From NCBI GenBank assembly GCA_030544215.1, contig JARZZO010000013.1, positions 28,007,229 to 28,071,228 on the forward strand: a DNA stretch of 64,000 nucleotides, read 5' to 3'. Below, piece after piece: positions 20,491 through 32,306 of this stretch. Under the pieces are notes generated by a model. That model had not been told where the DNA came from. It made no database searches and saw only the letters and a list, made by a program, of their open reading frames with translations. Both the position numbers and the translations under genes were made by a program. Source of the stretch: Zantedeschia hybrid cultivar. Lineage: Eukaryota > Streptophyta > Magnoliopsida > Alismatales > Araceae. Every line of letters starts with the position of its first letter. Position 1 is the first letter of the stretch.

Positions 20491-23202
20491 TGTAAGGATT
20501 GAGGTTTCGGGTTCAGTATTCGGGTCGAGTTCGGGCCGGATCCCCTGGTTTGGACCCTGAGGGGAGTCTTGAGAGTTTTGACTGAATGACGTCTGCACTG
20601 ATCGACGCCTTTCAAAAGGCGTTAGGTTGTGTGGACGCCATTTAAGTCTGCTTGCTGTTGTGCCACGTGGGCGCCACGTGGGCGGGTTTCGGGCCGCGAG
20701 AGTACGGCCCCTGTCTCGTCGTCTGAACGGCGCCCATGATGGACGACGCGATTCAGACTGCGACCCTGCGATGTCAGTGTACGGTGCCTGACATGTCAGC
20801 TGAACGGCGTCCGTGGTGGTCGACGCGTTTCAGAGCGCTGTCAGTACGGCCCGTCCTGTCATTTGATAGGCGTCTGTCTCTGTCGACGTGTTTTTAGCCA
20901 GTTTCTGATTGACCCCGCGAGCCTCCCATTCTTTCCCTCATTTTCACCCCCACTCTCTCTCTCTTCGCCCTCTCCGCCTCTCCGACCCTCTTTTCCCCTT
21001 TCCCTTCCTCTTCTTCCTCTTCCACCACTCCAACACCTCCCTACCTCTCACTTCTACCACCACCACTTCCTTTGCGGCGCTCCATTCTCCGGACGGCGGC
21101 CGACGTCCCGGCAGAGTGGCGACGTCCTCGGAGGTACCGGCGGCGGTCTGCGGTGCGGCGGGTCGGCGGCACGGAACTTGGAGGAGTTCAAGGACCGGTA
21201 AGGGGACGAACCTTGCATGAATCGTGATTATCTTGTTTATGGTTTCCTTGGCGTGGCATGATATGTTTTGGGTTAGACTGAGCATGTTTAGGGGGTTTTC
21301 TTGTGGGAATGGCCGTGTTAGGAATTGTGGAATTGTAGCATGCTTGTGGTAGATGATTTCCCTTTCCACCCTCTTCTATTTTGGGCATTTTCGGGGTGTT
21401 TGGGGTTAAAGGAGGAACCCTCGGATCGAACCAGAGAACCAGGTTTCTGGCGCTAAACGGCGTCGTGCCTGGTCGACGCCTTTTAGAAGGACGTCAGGGC
21501 AGTACGACGCCTTTTTAGGGCAGAAACCTCTCTGTTCGAGGTTTCGTTGTACGAGGTTCTAGCGCTAAAAGACGTCATGTATGGACGACGCCTTTTGGAA
21601 GGACGTCGGACCATCGTGACGCCGTTTAGGCAGGAAATCACCCCGACTGAGGCTTCTGCAAATCTGAATTCTGTAATGAATGGCGTTTGTGGAGTCTGAC
21701 GCATTTTAAAGGGCGGCTTCCCATGTCGACGTGGTTTAAGGAATAATCTGGTTTTAATGAACCTGTTTTAGGGGCTTGAATGGCGTCGACCTCGGTCGAC
21801 GCGATTCAAGACAGAACTGCTTAACTCCTGTTATTTAACACATGTTTTACGATTGGATGGTTCAAATGCATGCTTTAAGTTGTACACTGAGACTGAGGAC
21901 TTCTGCGTGAATGGAATTACATCATGTATGTATGTGTGTTTATGCGGATATGGAATTGGAACTACTGTGGTTTATGTATGTCACCTTGGGCCGATGGGGA
22001 AGGGCCATGGTGTCTGTGAGGCATTGTGCCGTACCGGTGGGAGGAGTGGTACATGTTGTGTTTTACCCTTGGCTGAGGGAAGCAGAACCACCTTGAACCC
22101 ATCGGGCCGGAGTAGCCGGTGCGCTATCCGAGGGGTTGCTGTTTGGTCTCAGCAGGTCGGGGTTTCCCTGCTTGTCGTGGCAGCTTCCGGCGCGTTTCTT
22201 GCTGTGGAGCTGGTTGTGGTAATGTTGGAGTTGTTTTACCCCTGTAGCCACTAGGCCTGATGTGACCTTTGATCAAGGTTACGAGTGGTACCCTTCGCCC
22301 TTTGGCCTTACGCACCCTGTAAGGTTAGGGTTGTGGGTAGTTCCTATAGCTTCGGCTTGACGGGGGTTCGCCGGTCCCCAGGGCCCTCCTGAAGCGCCGA
22401 GGCCTGGCGTGGAGGAAATCCGGTCGGTGGGACAGTAGTCTAAACTGCTTGTGTGCATACGTAGCTGGGCAGTGGTGGTTCACTGGTCCCATTTAGTCCT
22501 AGTTTGACTCACTGCCTCACCCTACAGTACCCCGGAACACTGTAGGGGCGGACAGGCGTGAGTAGCGGTGGTAGTGTTGTGAGGCGACGTTTGACTTCTG
22601 TCGACAGTGTGGTTCGGTCGCTTTGTGGACTTTGGCTGTGAGACATAACTTTGTGTTGGGTTCTTCGGGTTACTTAGAATTGTTCCTACTACACTGCTGA
22701 TCGTATGTTTCATATCAGATTTGGGTGCTATGTTTACTGCTTTACTTAATTGCCATATATCCGTATTGTTGCACTTGTGGGTGTGTGAGTGGGAGGCAGG
22801 GGATCGGATGATCCCTACTGAGCACAATTCTGGTGTGGCTCACTCCCTGCGGTTTCAGGTGTGGACCTCGTGGCGTGTGGCGGCGTGTGGTGTCTTCTTG
22901 ACGTGCGGACCAGCAACTGTCTCAGTTCCGCGGTATGCCCCGATGTTGTTGTACTTTACTTCTGCCTGTACTTATTTAATTTGTTGGACCATGTAATTAT
23001 TGTTGGACTGTATACGGACATTGTTAATCTCTTTCCTGCGCACTTGTACTTTCCTTGTAGTCCGTGTGATTGTTATATTTAGCCTTGTTTAACGCTTACT
23101 CCTCCAGATGTGTTGTGTGAGATCCGGGTGCGAACCCGCAGTTAATGGGCCGACATCCATTTAGTGATCGGGTCTCCGGTCATAGGATGGCGGGTCGTTA
23201 CA
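20491..23202 (+). repeat. B LTR 3
   Basis: This is a 2712-bp terminal LTR ending GGGTCGTTACA and followed by TSD GTGTG (23203-23207). It has its own substitutions in the 22240-23060 region relative to LTRs 1 and 2, for example CGCGG for CGGGG in the terminal hairpin. Both dyad groups are present. Confidence 0.9.
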
Positions 23203-24147
23203 GTGTGTCAATAAGGAATCATGCGCGAAAGTCTTTGGCCAGGGCGGACGATAATATCGGGAAAGGAGTTTTCGATATTCATCAGTGGCATCCAATCCAA
23301 GTGAGTCGACCGGTTAGGGTTTGACAGCTCGCCATGCCCTGAGTTGACTCGAGAGCATTGTACGAATGAAGGATTATATCCACGCGGTAACTGTCGGCGG
23401 AAAGGTTCCAAGAGTGGGTTACTTAACCCCAATACCTTTCGAGTTCACGCGGTGTTGCTTGGCACCCAACGTGATCGGAGGCCCGGTCGAATTTGATGTG
23501 CGACATCAATTCGATTGATTAATTAATTAATAAAGAGTTATTAATTGATTAATAAAGCCAGTGAGGAGTCACTGGGCTTGTTGGGCCATTAACTGGACTG
23601 GTACTTAAGCCTAGAGGGTCACACGCACATGATTCTCAAGGCGATGGATAAATAAGTGGGTTTTATACAAACCGGGGGTTTTTATGAAAAACCGCGCGGT
23701 TAGTATAAAACATAGCGAACGGGCTGAGCAGGCCAAGCTGCTGCTAACCCTAGCCGCCCCTCCTCAGTTTCTCTCTCTCTCTGGCGTCCAAACATATCCA
23801 GATCTGCTCCGCCGCTTCTCCGGATCCCGTTTGACGGGAAATCGTCCGCGCACTGCGGCGATCGTTGCGGCGACCGGCGGAGGTCTCGTGAGCTGCGAAG
23901 AACGAGGAACGTGAGGATATCCGTCTCGGGGAGGATCGCGTGGACTTCGCTAGAGGCCGGGCACTTGCGCAGCTTGCGGTGTCGCACCGACGGAACCGAA
24001 CGGTTGCGGATTCGAATCTGCTCACGGTGAGAATCGATTATCCAATAACCGTAAGTTTTAGTTTTTCGAAATGGGAACGGATCGCTATATATTTTATTTT
24101 CCGCTGCGTGAGCGATCCGGAGAAATCCGAGAAAACCCAACAGGGCG

Positions 24148-24655
24148 GTCCCGGAGGATAAAGCTCCAAGGTTCTCCTTGGCTAGTCTCTCCCCTGGCAC
24201 TCTGGCTACACCAGGCAACTCCCTCCTTAGCTCAGATGGGGAAGAGTTGGCGGCAAAGTGACCCTATCCTTTTCCCCCTTTCTTTTTTTGTTGGTTCACT
24301 ATGAGACAGTCGGCGGGCCGAAAAACTTTTTGTACTGGCTTACTCGGAGGCCGACTCCTTTTGTAATATGGGAATTCACTCTCATCTTTACTCTTTGTAA
24401 ATGAAAGCATCATTTTTTAACAATGAATTTATTGTATGCAACATAATTGTACTAAGATGTGATTGTGTAAAATTTCCCCTTTTCGACTAAGTCGAGTAGT
24501 CATCTCCAAATATAGTGGTGCTCCTAATACAGTTTGCATGGCTGAGGTCGCTCTCGATATAGTTTTCACGGACTATGAGTAGTGCTACTCCGAACGTGAT
24601 TTGCATAGCAGAGGCTAGTACCAGTACGGTTTATGCGGGCTTAGAGTAGTGTAGC
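24148..24655 (+). other. End of Y extra ORF, spacer and first minisatellite part, copy 1
   Basis: The first bases complete the ORF tail interrupted by E; its copy-2 counterpart ends at TAG 52967-52969. A non-coding spacer follows, with 'ttggttcactatgagacagtcggc' and a run to about 24500. From about 24508 a degenerate minisatellite begins with units of 30-35 bp of the form GCTCCNGATACGGTTTACAT or NAGTACGGTTTATGCGGGCTTAG. The array is split by J and resumes at 29601. Tandem repeats between pol and the extra ORF are known for Tat-lineage elements. Confidence 0.55.
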
Positions 24656-26126
24656 TGTAACGACCCGCCACCCTATAATCAGGGATCCGATTACTAAATG
24701 GGTACCGAATCATTAAATTTGGAGCCAAACTAGGATCTCGATAAGTTTGGCAAATAAATGATAAACTAAGCTAAACATCCACATCACATCAAATTGTGAA
24801 AGAAGTACAGAAATTAAAAAATATTACAATTCGACTTGACTCAGCAAATAATTACATATTCCAACAGAAGAGAAATAATTAAGCGTACAGGCCAGAAAAG
24901 AAAATAACAACTACATCGGAGCATACCCCGGAAGAGCAGCTGCTGGCGCACAACCCAAGGCAACACTCTCCTCGCTAAGCCTGCCTGGAACCCTCACTTG
25001 AAAACCGCAGGGGGTGAGTCTCATCGAAAAAGACTCAGTAGGGATCCTTCGATCCCCACCACCCACTCACGCACCCACAAGTACAACAACACAAATATAG
25101 GCAATTTAAATAGATAAAGCAGTAAACACAATTCCCATATTTCAATGTAAAACATATGCATTCACAATAGTAACATGCACAACTCTGAAACGACTCCACC
25201 ACGGAGTCCACAACTAGAGTCTCGGCTAAACACACAAACCACGCGGCCGAACGCGGAAAACATCGACCCGCTGAGACCAAACAGCAACCCCTCGGATAGC
25301 GCGCTGGCTACTCCGGCCTAACAGGCTCCAGGTGGTTCTGCTTCCCCCAGCATGAGTGACACTCCGAATGTACCACTCCTACACTAGTACTAGCTATACC
25401 TCGGGGTACACCAGGTGACCCTCTCTCTAGGCGTCACCCCACCACTCCCACACCGGCGCCGTGTCATTCCCACACCGACACAAGGAGCCTAAGCGCTAAC
25501 AACTATCACTCTAGGCCCATGATCGCACAAAACGCAACACGGTGCGATCTGATCACGTAGAAATCATCGTCCTCGAGTATGTTTTCAAACATGCATTTAT
25601 CCAGACTATCTAACAATGTAAACACATGTTAATTGCATGCTTTAATGAGATTCTGTCTTGAATCGTGTCGCCCAAGGCCGACGTCATTCAAGATCCATAA
25701 ACTGGTTCATACAAAAACTGGCCTCAGAAGATGGCCTAAAACGCATCGTGCAAAGTAGTCATCTTTTAAAAGGCGTCGTTGTCCCTCGTCGCCTAATCAC
25801 GACAGAAATAGAACCAGGCCTCGCGGTGATCCAAACTGAATCGCTTCGTTCAAAGGAGTCGCCATTTGAATGGCGTCGCTGTCCCTGGACGCTATTCAAT
25901 CTAGAGACAGAGTCTGTTATCTGGGATAAATCGTGTCGTGGGTGGAAGCCGCCTTTTAAACGGCGTCGCTGTCCCCAGATGCCATTTAATCCTCCTAGAT
26001 AGGTTCTCACTCCGCCTTCCCCCAATTCATAAGGTGGGATTTTCTCCCCCAATTTACACAAAATCGTCAAAAAATAGAGGAGTAGGAGGAGAACCCAAAT
26101 ACCCAATAAAAACCCACCATTCCTAA

Positions 26127-28867
26127 TGTAACGACCCGCCATCCTATGACCGGAGACCCGATCACTAAATGGATGTCGGCCCATTAACTACGGGTTCACA
26201 TCCGGATCTCACACAACACGTCTGGAGGAGTAAGTGCTAAACGAGGCTAAATATAACAATCACACGGACTACAAAGGTAAGTAAGTACGCAGGGAAGAAA
26301 ATAACAATGTCCGTATACAGTCCAACAATAATTACATGTCCAACGATAATTAAATAAGTACAGGCAGAAGGAAAGTACAACAACATCGGGGCATACCCCG
26401 GAACTAAGACAGCTGCTGGTCCGCACACCAAGAAGACACCACGCTACCGCTGCGCCTCGAAGTCCACACCTGAAACCGCAGGGAGTGAGCCACACCAGAA
26501 CTGGGCTCAGTAGGGATCATCCGATCCCCTGCCTCCCACTCACGCACCCACAAGTGAAGCAACAGTAATATATAGAACAGTCAAGTAAAGCAGTAAACAC
26601 AACAGGCAACCCCGGTACGAAACGTACGACAGACAGTGTAGCAGGAACAACTCTGAGTGACCCGAAGAACCCAACACAGAGTCACGTCTCACGACCGAAG
26701 TCCACAAGGCGACTAAACCACACAGTCGACCGAAGTCAAACGTCGCCTCCCAACACTACCACCACTGCTCACGCCTGTCCACCCCTACAGTGTTCCGGGG
26801 CACTGTAAGGTGAGGCAGTGAGCCAAACTAGGACTAGCTGGACTCAGTGTACCGCCACTGCCAGCTACGTGTGCACACAAGCAGTCTAGACTACTGTCCT
26901 ACCACCGGATTGCCTCCACGCTAGGCCTCAGCGCTTCCAGGAGGGCCCTGGGGACCGGCGAACCCCCGTCAAGCCGAAGCTATAGGAACTACCCACAAAC
27001 CCAACTCTCCCGGGCTGCGTCAGGCCAAGGGCTAAGGGTACCACTCGTAACCTTGATCAAAGGTCACATCAGGCCCAATGGCTAAAGGGTAAACCAACTC
27101 CCACCAGTAACACCACCAGCTCCACAGCAAGAAACACGCCGGAAGCTGTCACGACAAACAAAGGAAACCCCGACCCGCTGAGGACAAACAGCGATCCCAC
27201 GGATTAGCACACCGGCTACTCCGGCCCGTCGGCTCAAGGCGATCCTGCTTCCCTTCAGCTAAAGGTGAAACACACATGTACCCCTTCTCCCACCAGTACA
27301 GCTCACAGACACCATGGCCCTTCTCCCATCGGCCCATGGTGACAGCGTAAACCACAGTCATATGAACACAAACGCATATATAACATGATTCCATTCGCAC
27401 AGTAAACCCCAGTCTCAGCGTACAGTTAAGGCACACACACAAAGATGATGAAATCCCATTCATGCAGAAGTCCTCAGTCTCAGTATACAACATAAAACCT
27501 GCCTCAGAACCTTCCACAGTGAAACACATGCTAAAACCAGCAATATAACACTTCTGTCTTGAATCGCGTCGACCGAAGTCGACGCCATTCAAGTCCCTCA
27601 GACAGGTTCAGTTAAACGTCAGATTATCACTTGAAACGCGTCTTCACAGAGAGACGCCTTTTGAAACACGTCCGCATACACCGACGCCATTCACAATAAA
27701 AACCCAGAATTTCAAGCCCTCAAGCGGAGCGATTCCCTGTCTAAATGGCGTCATGGTGGCCCGACGTCCTTCAAAAAGGCGTCGTCCACCCATGACGTCT
27801 TTTAGCACCAGGAACCCTATTCAAAGAAGCATCGAACAGGGAGATTTCTGCCTCTAAAAGGCGTCGTGCTGCCCAGACGCCCTTTGAAAGGCGTCGACCA
27901 GGGACGACGCCGTTTAGCGCCAGAAACCAGGTTCCCTGGTTCGAACCAAGGGTTTCTCCCTTGAACCCCAAGCATCCCGAAAACCCCAAAATCAAAGGGG
28001 GAAGGAGAGAAGCTCAACCACACAATCATGCTTACGAAAATACGATCACAAACACCGCCATTCCCACAAGAAACCCCCTAAACATGCTCAATCTATCCCC
28101 CAAACACCACGAGATACGCCAAGCAAGCCACGTGCAACACACGCAAGGTTCGTCCCCCTACCGGTTCTTGAACTCCGCCAAACTCCGTGCCGCCGTCCCG
28201 CCGCACCGCACACCGCCGCCGGTACCGTCGAGGACGCCGCCACTCCGCCGGGACGTCGGCCGCCGTCTGGAGAGTGGAACACCACGAAGGAAGTGGTGGA
28301 GGTAGAGGTGAGAGGTAAGGTGGTGTTGGAGTGGTGGAAGAGGAAGAAGGGGAGGGAAGGGGAAGAGAGGGGGTCGGAGAGGGCGAGGAGAGAGAGAGGG
28401 AGGGTGAGAATGAGGGAAAGAAGGGGAGGCTCGCGGGGTCTATCCGAAACAAGATAAAACGCGTCGATCGAGGCAGACGCCTATCAGTCTGACAGGACAG
28501 CCGTACAGACACCGCTCTGAAACGCGTCGCCCACCGTGGACGCCGTTCAGACGATGTGACAGGCCGTACTGACAACGCCCTGGCGCCATGCCCTGACATT
28601 ACAGATGTCGCAGTCTGAAACGCGTCGACCCACCTGGACGCCGTTCAGACAAATCTGACAGGGGCCGTACTCTCGCGGCCCGAAAACTGCCCACGTGGCG
28701 CAACAACCAGCAACCTAAATGGCGTCCACACACCCTGACGCCTTTTGAAAGGCGTCGACGAGCGCTGACGCCATTCAGCCAGAAATCACAAGACCCCACA
28801 GGGTCCAAACCAGGGGATCCGGCCCGATCCCGACCCGAAAACCGAACCCGAAACCTCAGTCCTTACA
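26127..28867 (-). mobile_element. K: solo LTR of B type, minus, nested in J
   Basis: TGTAACGACCCGCC at 26127 to CAGTCCTTACA at 28867 is 2741 bp, the size of B's LTRs. TSD CCTAA is at 26122-26126 and 28868-28872. Copy 2 has the empty site (54421-54425), so K is younger than the duplication. It has at least seven clear dyads on this strand between 27560 and 27915 and more at 28455-28785, all with 10-nt spacers, and the CGGGG-CATA-CCCCG hairpin near 26388. Confidence 0.9.
27560..27915. repeat. Dyad array in K
   Basis: Consecutive units CGCGTC or GGCGTC, 10 nt, GACGCC or GACGTC lie within 360 bp, with arm ends such as TTGAA, TTTAG and TTTGA that vary with their partners. Every spacer I counted is 10 nt. 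This is the clearest stretch for alignment because the units are close together. Confidence 0.8.
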
Positions 28868-29600
28868 CCTAATTTTATGATATTAGCATTTTCACTCCGA
28901 AAATCCCCTAAACATGCTTGAAAGCGGGAAAATATAGTTTTAAACAAAACATTGCGATGATCGTCTTCCTACCGGTTACTCGAACTCCTCCAAGCTCCTA
29001 GCCGCCGAACCGCCACGGCACGAGCCGCCGCCGGTAGCGCCGTGGACGCCGTTACTCCACCGGGACGTCGGCCACCGTTCGGAGAGAAATGTGCTGCGGA
29101 GGAAATGGTGGTGGTAGTGGTGGAAGTTACGAGGTTGATAGAGTCGAGGGAAAAGAGGAATGGGGAGAGGAAAGGAAGCAGGAGGAGGAAAAGGTCGCCA
29201 GAGGTTCGAGAGAAAGAGTAGGAGAGAGAAAGAAGTGGAGAGAATGAGGGAAAGGAGGGAGAGTTCGTGGGGTCAAACTGAAACTAGATAAAACGCGTCG
29301 TCCAAGACCAACGTCATTCAGACGACAAGACGGGTCGTACACTGACATATCAGGGTCGTACCCTAAATGGCGTCGTCTATACAAGACGCCATTCAGACGA
29401 TAAGACCGAGGTCGTACTCCCGCGGCCCAACACCAGCCCACGTGGTGTCCACATGGCACAACCTTAAACGCATTCACCTAACCGGACGCCGTTTAAACCG
29501 CGTCGAGCTTGATACAAGTCCCAGCCCCACAAGGGCCCAAACCAAGGGATCCGACCTCAAAACTGAACCGATAACCGGATCTGAAACCTCAATCCTTACA

Positions 29601-29793
29601 ATAGCTCCTGATACGGTTTACATAGTCTGGGCTGCTCCTAGTACGGTTTATGCGGGCTTAGCAGTTCTGCTCCTGATACGGTTTAGAAAGTCGAGGATGC
29701 TCTTGGTACGGTTTACATGGACTTAGTAGTGTCGCTCCCGATATGGTTTACATAGTCGAGGTTGCTCCCAGTACGGTTTATGCGGGCTTAGAG
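29601..29793 (+). repeat. Y minisatellite, right part, copy 1
   Basis: Alternating units of about 30 and 35 bp: GCTCCTGATACGGTTTACAT... and GCTCCTAGTACGGTTTATGC.... They are interrupted by nothing here, but copy 2 has solo LTR G inserted at the counterpart of CTTGG (29702-29706). Confidence 0.75.
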
Positions 29794-29889
29794 TAGTGGA
29801 TCAAGCGGACTAGCTTTTTAACTTCTGCCTTTCACTAATTTTAAAAGCTTACAAACGGCCAAGTCGTTAAGTCCAAATTGACCTATACA

Positions 29890-31048
29890 AAATAGCGATG
29901 AAGTTGCTCTACATTTCATGTATATGGGATGGGTTGTCCTCCGAGTGTCTCAAGTTGGTACGCCGCTTGGCAGATGACCTCTTTAACTCGGTAGGGTCCC
30001 TCATAATTTGGGGCCAACTTTCCTGAAGCTTTGATCAGCTTAGAAGTATGGACATCTTAAAGTACTAGATCTCTGACTTCAAAGCTTCTTGGTTTCACTC
30101 GGGCTTTGTGATACTTAGCCATACGTTGTTGATATGCCGCGAGCTGAGTACGAGCCAACTCCCTCATCTCTTCTATAAGATTCAGCTGGTCCTTCAAGGC
30201 TTCGTCATTTGAGGCAGGATCTAAGAATCCGAGGAGATGGAACACCAATCTCCACAAGAATTACCACCTCAACACCGTATGTCATCCAAAAAGGTGTCTC
30301 ACTGGTGGGGGTTTGGCTCGTTGACCCTTAGGCCCATAACACACAGGTTAGCTCATTGACACATCGGCCTTTCACCTTACTGAGGCATGCTTTTAACTTG
30401 CAGAATACTAAGGTTGGTGACTTCAACTTGTCCATTCGCTGGGGATGATCCACTAAAGTACATTGTGCAAGATGCCGAACTTCTCATAGTTTCCCTTGAA
30501 CTGGCTGCTATCGAACTATTTATCGTTATCAGTTATGATTTCCCGAGGGATTCCATAATGACAAATAATGGATTTCCATACAAAATTTCAAGCATTACTG
30601 TCAGTGATAGTTGCAACTTGGCTTCAACCCATTTGGTAAAGTAATCAATAGCTACAATAAAAAATTTCCTTTGGCCAGTCGCCAGAGGGAAAAGACCAAG
30701 AATATCAATACCCCATTAGGCAAAAGACCAAGGATCGGATAATGGTGTCAGTCGAACGGTCGATTGATGGATGACGAGACTGTACCGTTGGCAATTGTCA
30801 CAGTGCCAGACAAGCTCTGTGGCGTCTCGGCGTACAGTTGACCACCAATACTCTTGCCTCAATAGCTTGTAAGCCAAGGCCCGGCCCCCGGCATGTCCTA
30901 TGCATACCCCTTCATGCACCTCTCAAACGGGGTAATCAGCTTCAGACGCACTAAGACACCTGAGGAGAGGCCGTCTGAAAGACCTCTTATACAAGACGCC
31001 ATCAACTAAGAGAAATTGGACAAATCACAACCGGATACGCACTAAGAC
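29890..31048 (-). pseudogene. Y gypsy pol: integrase end, copy 1
   Basis: Read on the minus strand and allowing frameshifts, this holds a whole Ty3/gypsy integrase. It has the HHCC zinc domain (HEGVCIGHAGGRALAYKLLR ... WHCDNCQ, about 30790-30910), the core start WGIDILGLFPLATGQ and DYFTKWVEAK, GIPREIITDN, ANGQVEVTN, and TPFWMTYGVEVV. The C-terminal part follows (AAYQQRMAKYHKARVKPRSF at 30085-30150, then KLAPNYEGPYRVKEVI and NVEQLHRYF). The final motif is like the polyprotein end of Tat/RIRE2-type elements. It would insert element DNA into the genome; frameshifts and stops make it inactive. It faces the extra ORF tail to tail. Confidence 0.8.
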
Positions 31049-31675
31049 TATAAGGATTGAGGTTTCGGATCCGGTTATCGGGTCAGTTTCGGGTTCGGAT
31101 CCCTTGGTTTGGGCCCCTGTAGGGCTGGGGCTTATGTTGTTTTTTGCGTCGAGCTTGCTCGACGCAGTTCAAATGGCGTCTAGTGAGGTGGACGCGTTTT
31201 AGGTTGTGCCACGTGGGCTGGTTTTGGGCCGCAGGAGTACGACCCCAATCTTATCGTCTGAACGGCGTCTTGATTGGACGACGCCATTCAGAGTACGGCT
31301 TTGGTATGTCAACGTACGACCCGTCTTGTCGTCTGATTGACGTCAACCTTGGACGTCGCGTTTTAGTTAATTTTGATTTGACCCCGCGAAACCTCCCTCC
31401 TTTCCCTCATTCTCTCCATTTCTCTCTCTCTCCTCCCTCTCCCCTCCGATTCCGATCCATTCGGCACCCCTCCCCTTCTCCTTCCTTTCCTCTCCCCATT
31501 CCTCCTCTCCCTCCACTCCATCAACCTCCAAACTTCCACCACTACCACCACCATTTCCTCTGCGGCGCATTTCTATCCGGACGGCGGCCGACGTCCCGGT
31601 GGAGTGACGGCGTCCACGGCGGTACTGGCGGCGGCTTGTGGTGTGGCGGTTCGGCGGCTTGAAATTCAGAGGAGT
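31049..31675 (+). mobile_element. H1: truncated solo LTR of the B/H group
   Basis: It begins TATAAGGATTGAGG after AAGAC (31044-31048), with TA in place of TG exactly as in H2, and matches H2 up to CAGAGGAGT. The break lies just before the conserved GTTCAAG...GGTAGGG block. The lost 1.57 kb shows that the copy-1 end of the duplication was set by a break inside H. It has four to five dyads with 10-nt spacers (31148-31365) and the pyrimidine tract. Confidence 0.85.
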
Positions 31676-32306
31676 AGATTTTATTCAACTTACGTAATCT
31701 ACCTTGTCTTAGTCCTTCAATTCTTAGATAAAGGACAACCTCTCTCATGTGATTTTATTCAACTCCATATCATTCCCTTCTCAGTTGAGGTTATAGTTTT
31801 CTCGTCAGATGTAGATTCATTAGCATCTATGGAAGACTACTTATAGTAGTAAGTGGTTCACTCTCACTATCTTCGACAATTCATGAAGAGGGGCACATTT
31901 CTCTATCATTACCATAAGATAAAATATTTTCTTAAGATCTTGTGGCTCGTATAGTTGTATTTCTTATCAAACCTCTCAAATGTACGAAAAATAGGAAATC
32001 CTATTCTAAGATGTACACATTTGTTTGATTGAATTAGCTATAATGGGGAGAAGTGCTCTTGACCTTTTCAAATAACTTTCTCTAGGCTTTTCTTGTTAAG
32101 CATAGTTCAGCTCTAGGGAAGCTTGCCTTAGTGAGAAATCTCAATAATCTCAATCTTATATATCATTCTATAGAACAATATTAGAGGAAAATATTAGAAA
32201 TAGAACCATTATGTTCTAAATCCACAAATACATTGTTCTATAAATGACCATGACCACGACCATGACCATAAAGACATTGATTAAAGTAAAGAGTTACTGA
32301 AGTTCT
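31676..32306. other. AT-rich unassigned sequence
   Basis: No credible gene. On the minus strand around 32240-32275 a short glycine-histidine-arginine run (GHGRGHG) is encoded, which could be a scrap of a Copia gag, but nothing else supports that. The unit is interrupted by solo LTR N, whose TSD starts at 32302. Confidence 0.3.

Larger units (their letters stand above)
11944..23202 (+). mobile_element. B: gag-only gypsy-derived element with three LTRs and two interiors
   Basis: It starts TGTAAGG and ends GTTACA, with TSD GTGTG at 11939-11943 and 23203-23207. The layout is LTR 11944-14631, interior 14632-16206, LTR 16207-18915, interior 18916-20490, LTR 20491-23202. Both interiors are 1575 bp, and the repeat period around the first interior-LTR unit is 4284 bp. 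Each interior has an initiator-Met type PBS, a gag gene with two zinc knuckles, a short relic of the end of pol (VANFEDEILL just before the purine tract) and a polypurine tract. Protease, reverse transcriptase, RNase H and integrase are absent. It is therefore a non-autonomous gag-carrying derivative, probably of a Tekay/Del-like chromovirus (inferred from gag and the pol tail). Unequal exchange between LTRs, or integration of a tandem product, would give this form. Confidence 0.9.
11369..24142 (+). mobile_element. E: Copia-type solo LTR, split by element B
   Basis: The termini are TGTTAG at 11369 and CCCAACA ending at 24142, with TSD GGGCG at 11364-11368 and 24143-24147. The empty site is 52932-52936 in copy 2. 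Taking out B and one copy of its TSD leaves 575 + 935 = 1510 bp, the length of a single LTR. There is no PBS or interior, so this is a solo LTR. It is in the D/F/G/N/M LTR family: it shares 'gagaatgagttcactgaact', 'cttggcacccaacgtgatc' and 'gcctagagggtcacacgca'. It is private to copy 1. Confidence 0.88.
24656..29600 (-). mobile_element. J: solo LTR of the B/H group, minus, split by K
   Basis: On the plus strand it reads TGTAACGACCCGCC...CAATCCTTACA. The flanks are GTAGC (24651-24655) and ATAGC (29601-29605), a TSD with one difference. Without K and one TSD copy it is 1471 + 728 = 2199 bp, equal to the 2201-bp solo LTR H, its closest relative. It has dyads with the 10-nt spacer near 25660-25990 and 29290-29510 and the pyrimidine tract on the minus strand (about 29120-29270). 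The same insertion is in copy 2 (53444-55153). Confidence 0.85.
651..31675 (+). repeat. Segmental direct duplication, copy 1
   Basis: From GCTACCGTGCCTGCGGCC at 651 to CAGAGGAGT ending at 31675 the sequence matches 38318-58784 in the same order and orientation. Both copies carry D at the same TSD (GGTCT), J at the same near-TSD (GTAGC/ATAGC), and H with the same mutated first bases (TA for TG). This shows duplication of an already nested block, not independent insertions. Private to this copy are E with B inside it, and K inside J. Removing those leaves about 15.5 kb, against about 14.9 kb in copy 2, which has a further deletion of about 0.48 kb in J. At 31676 the match stops in the middle of H. 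Confidence 0.88.
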
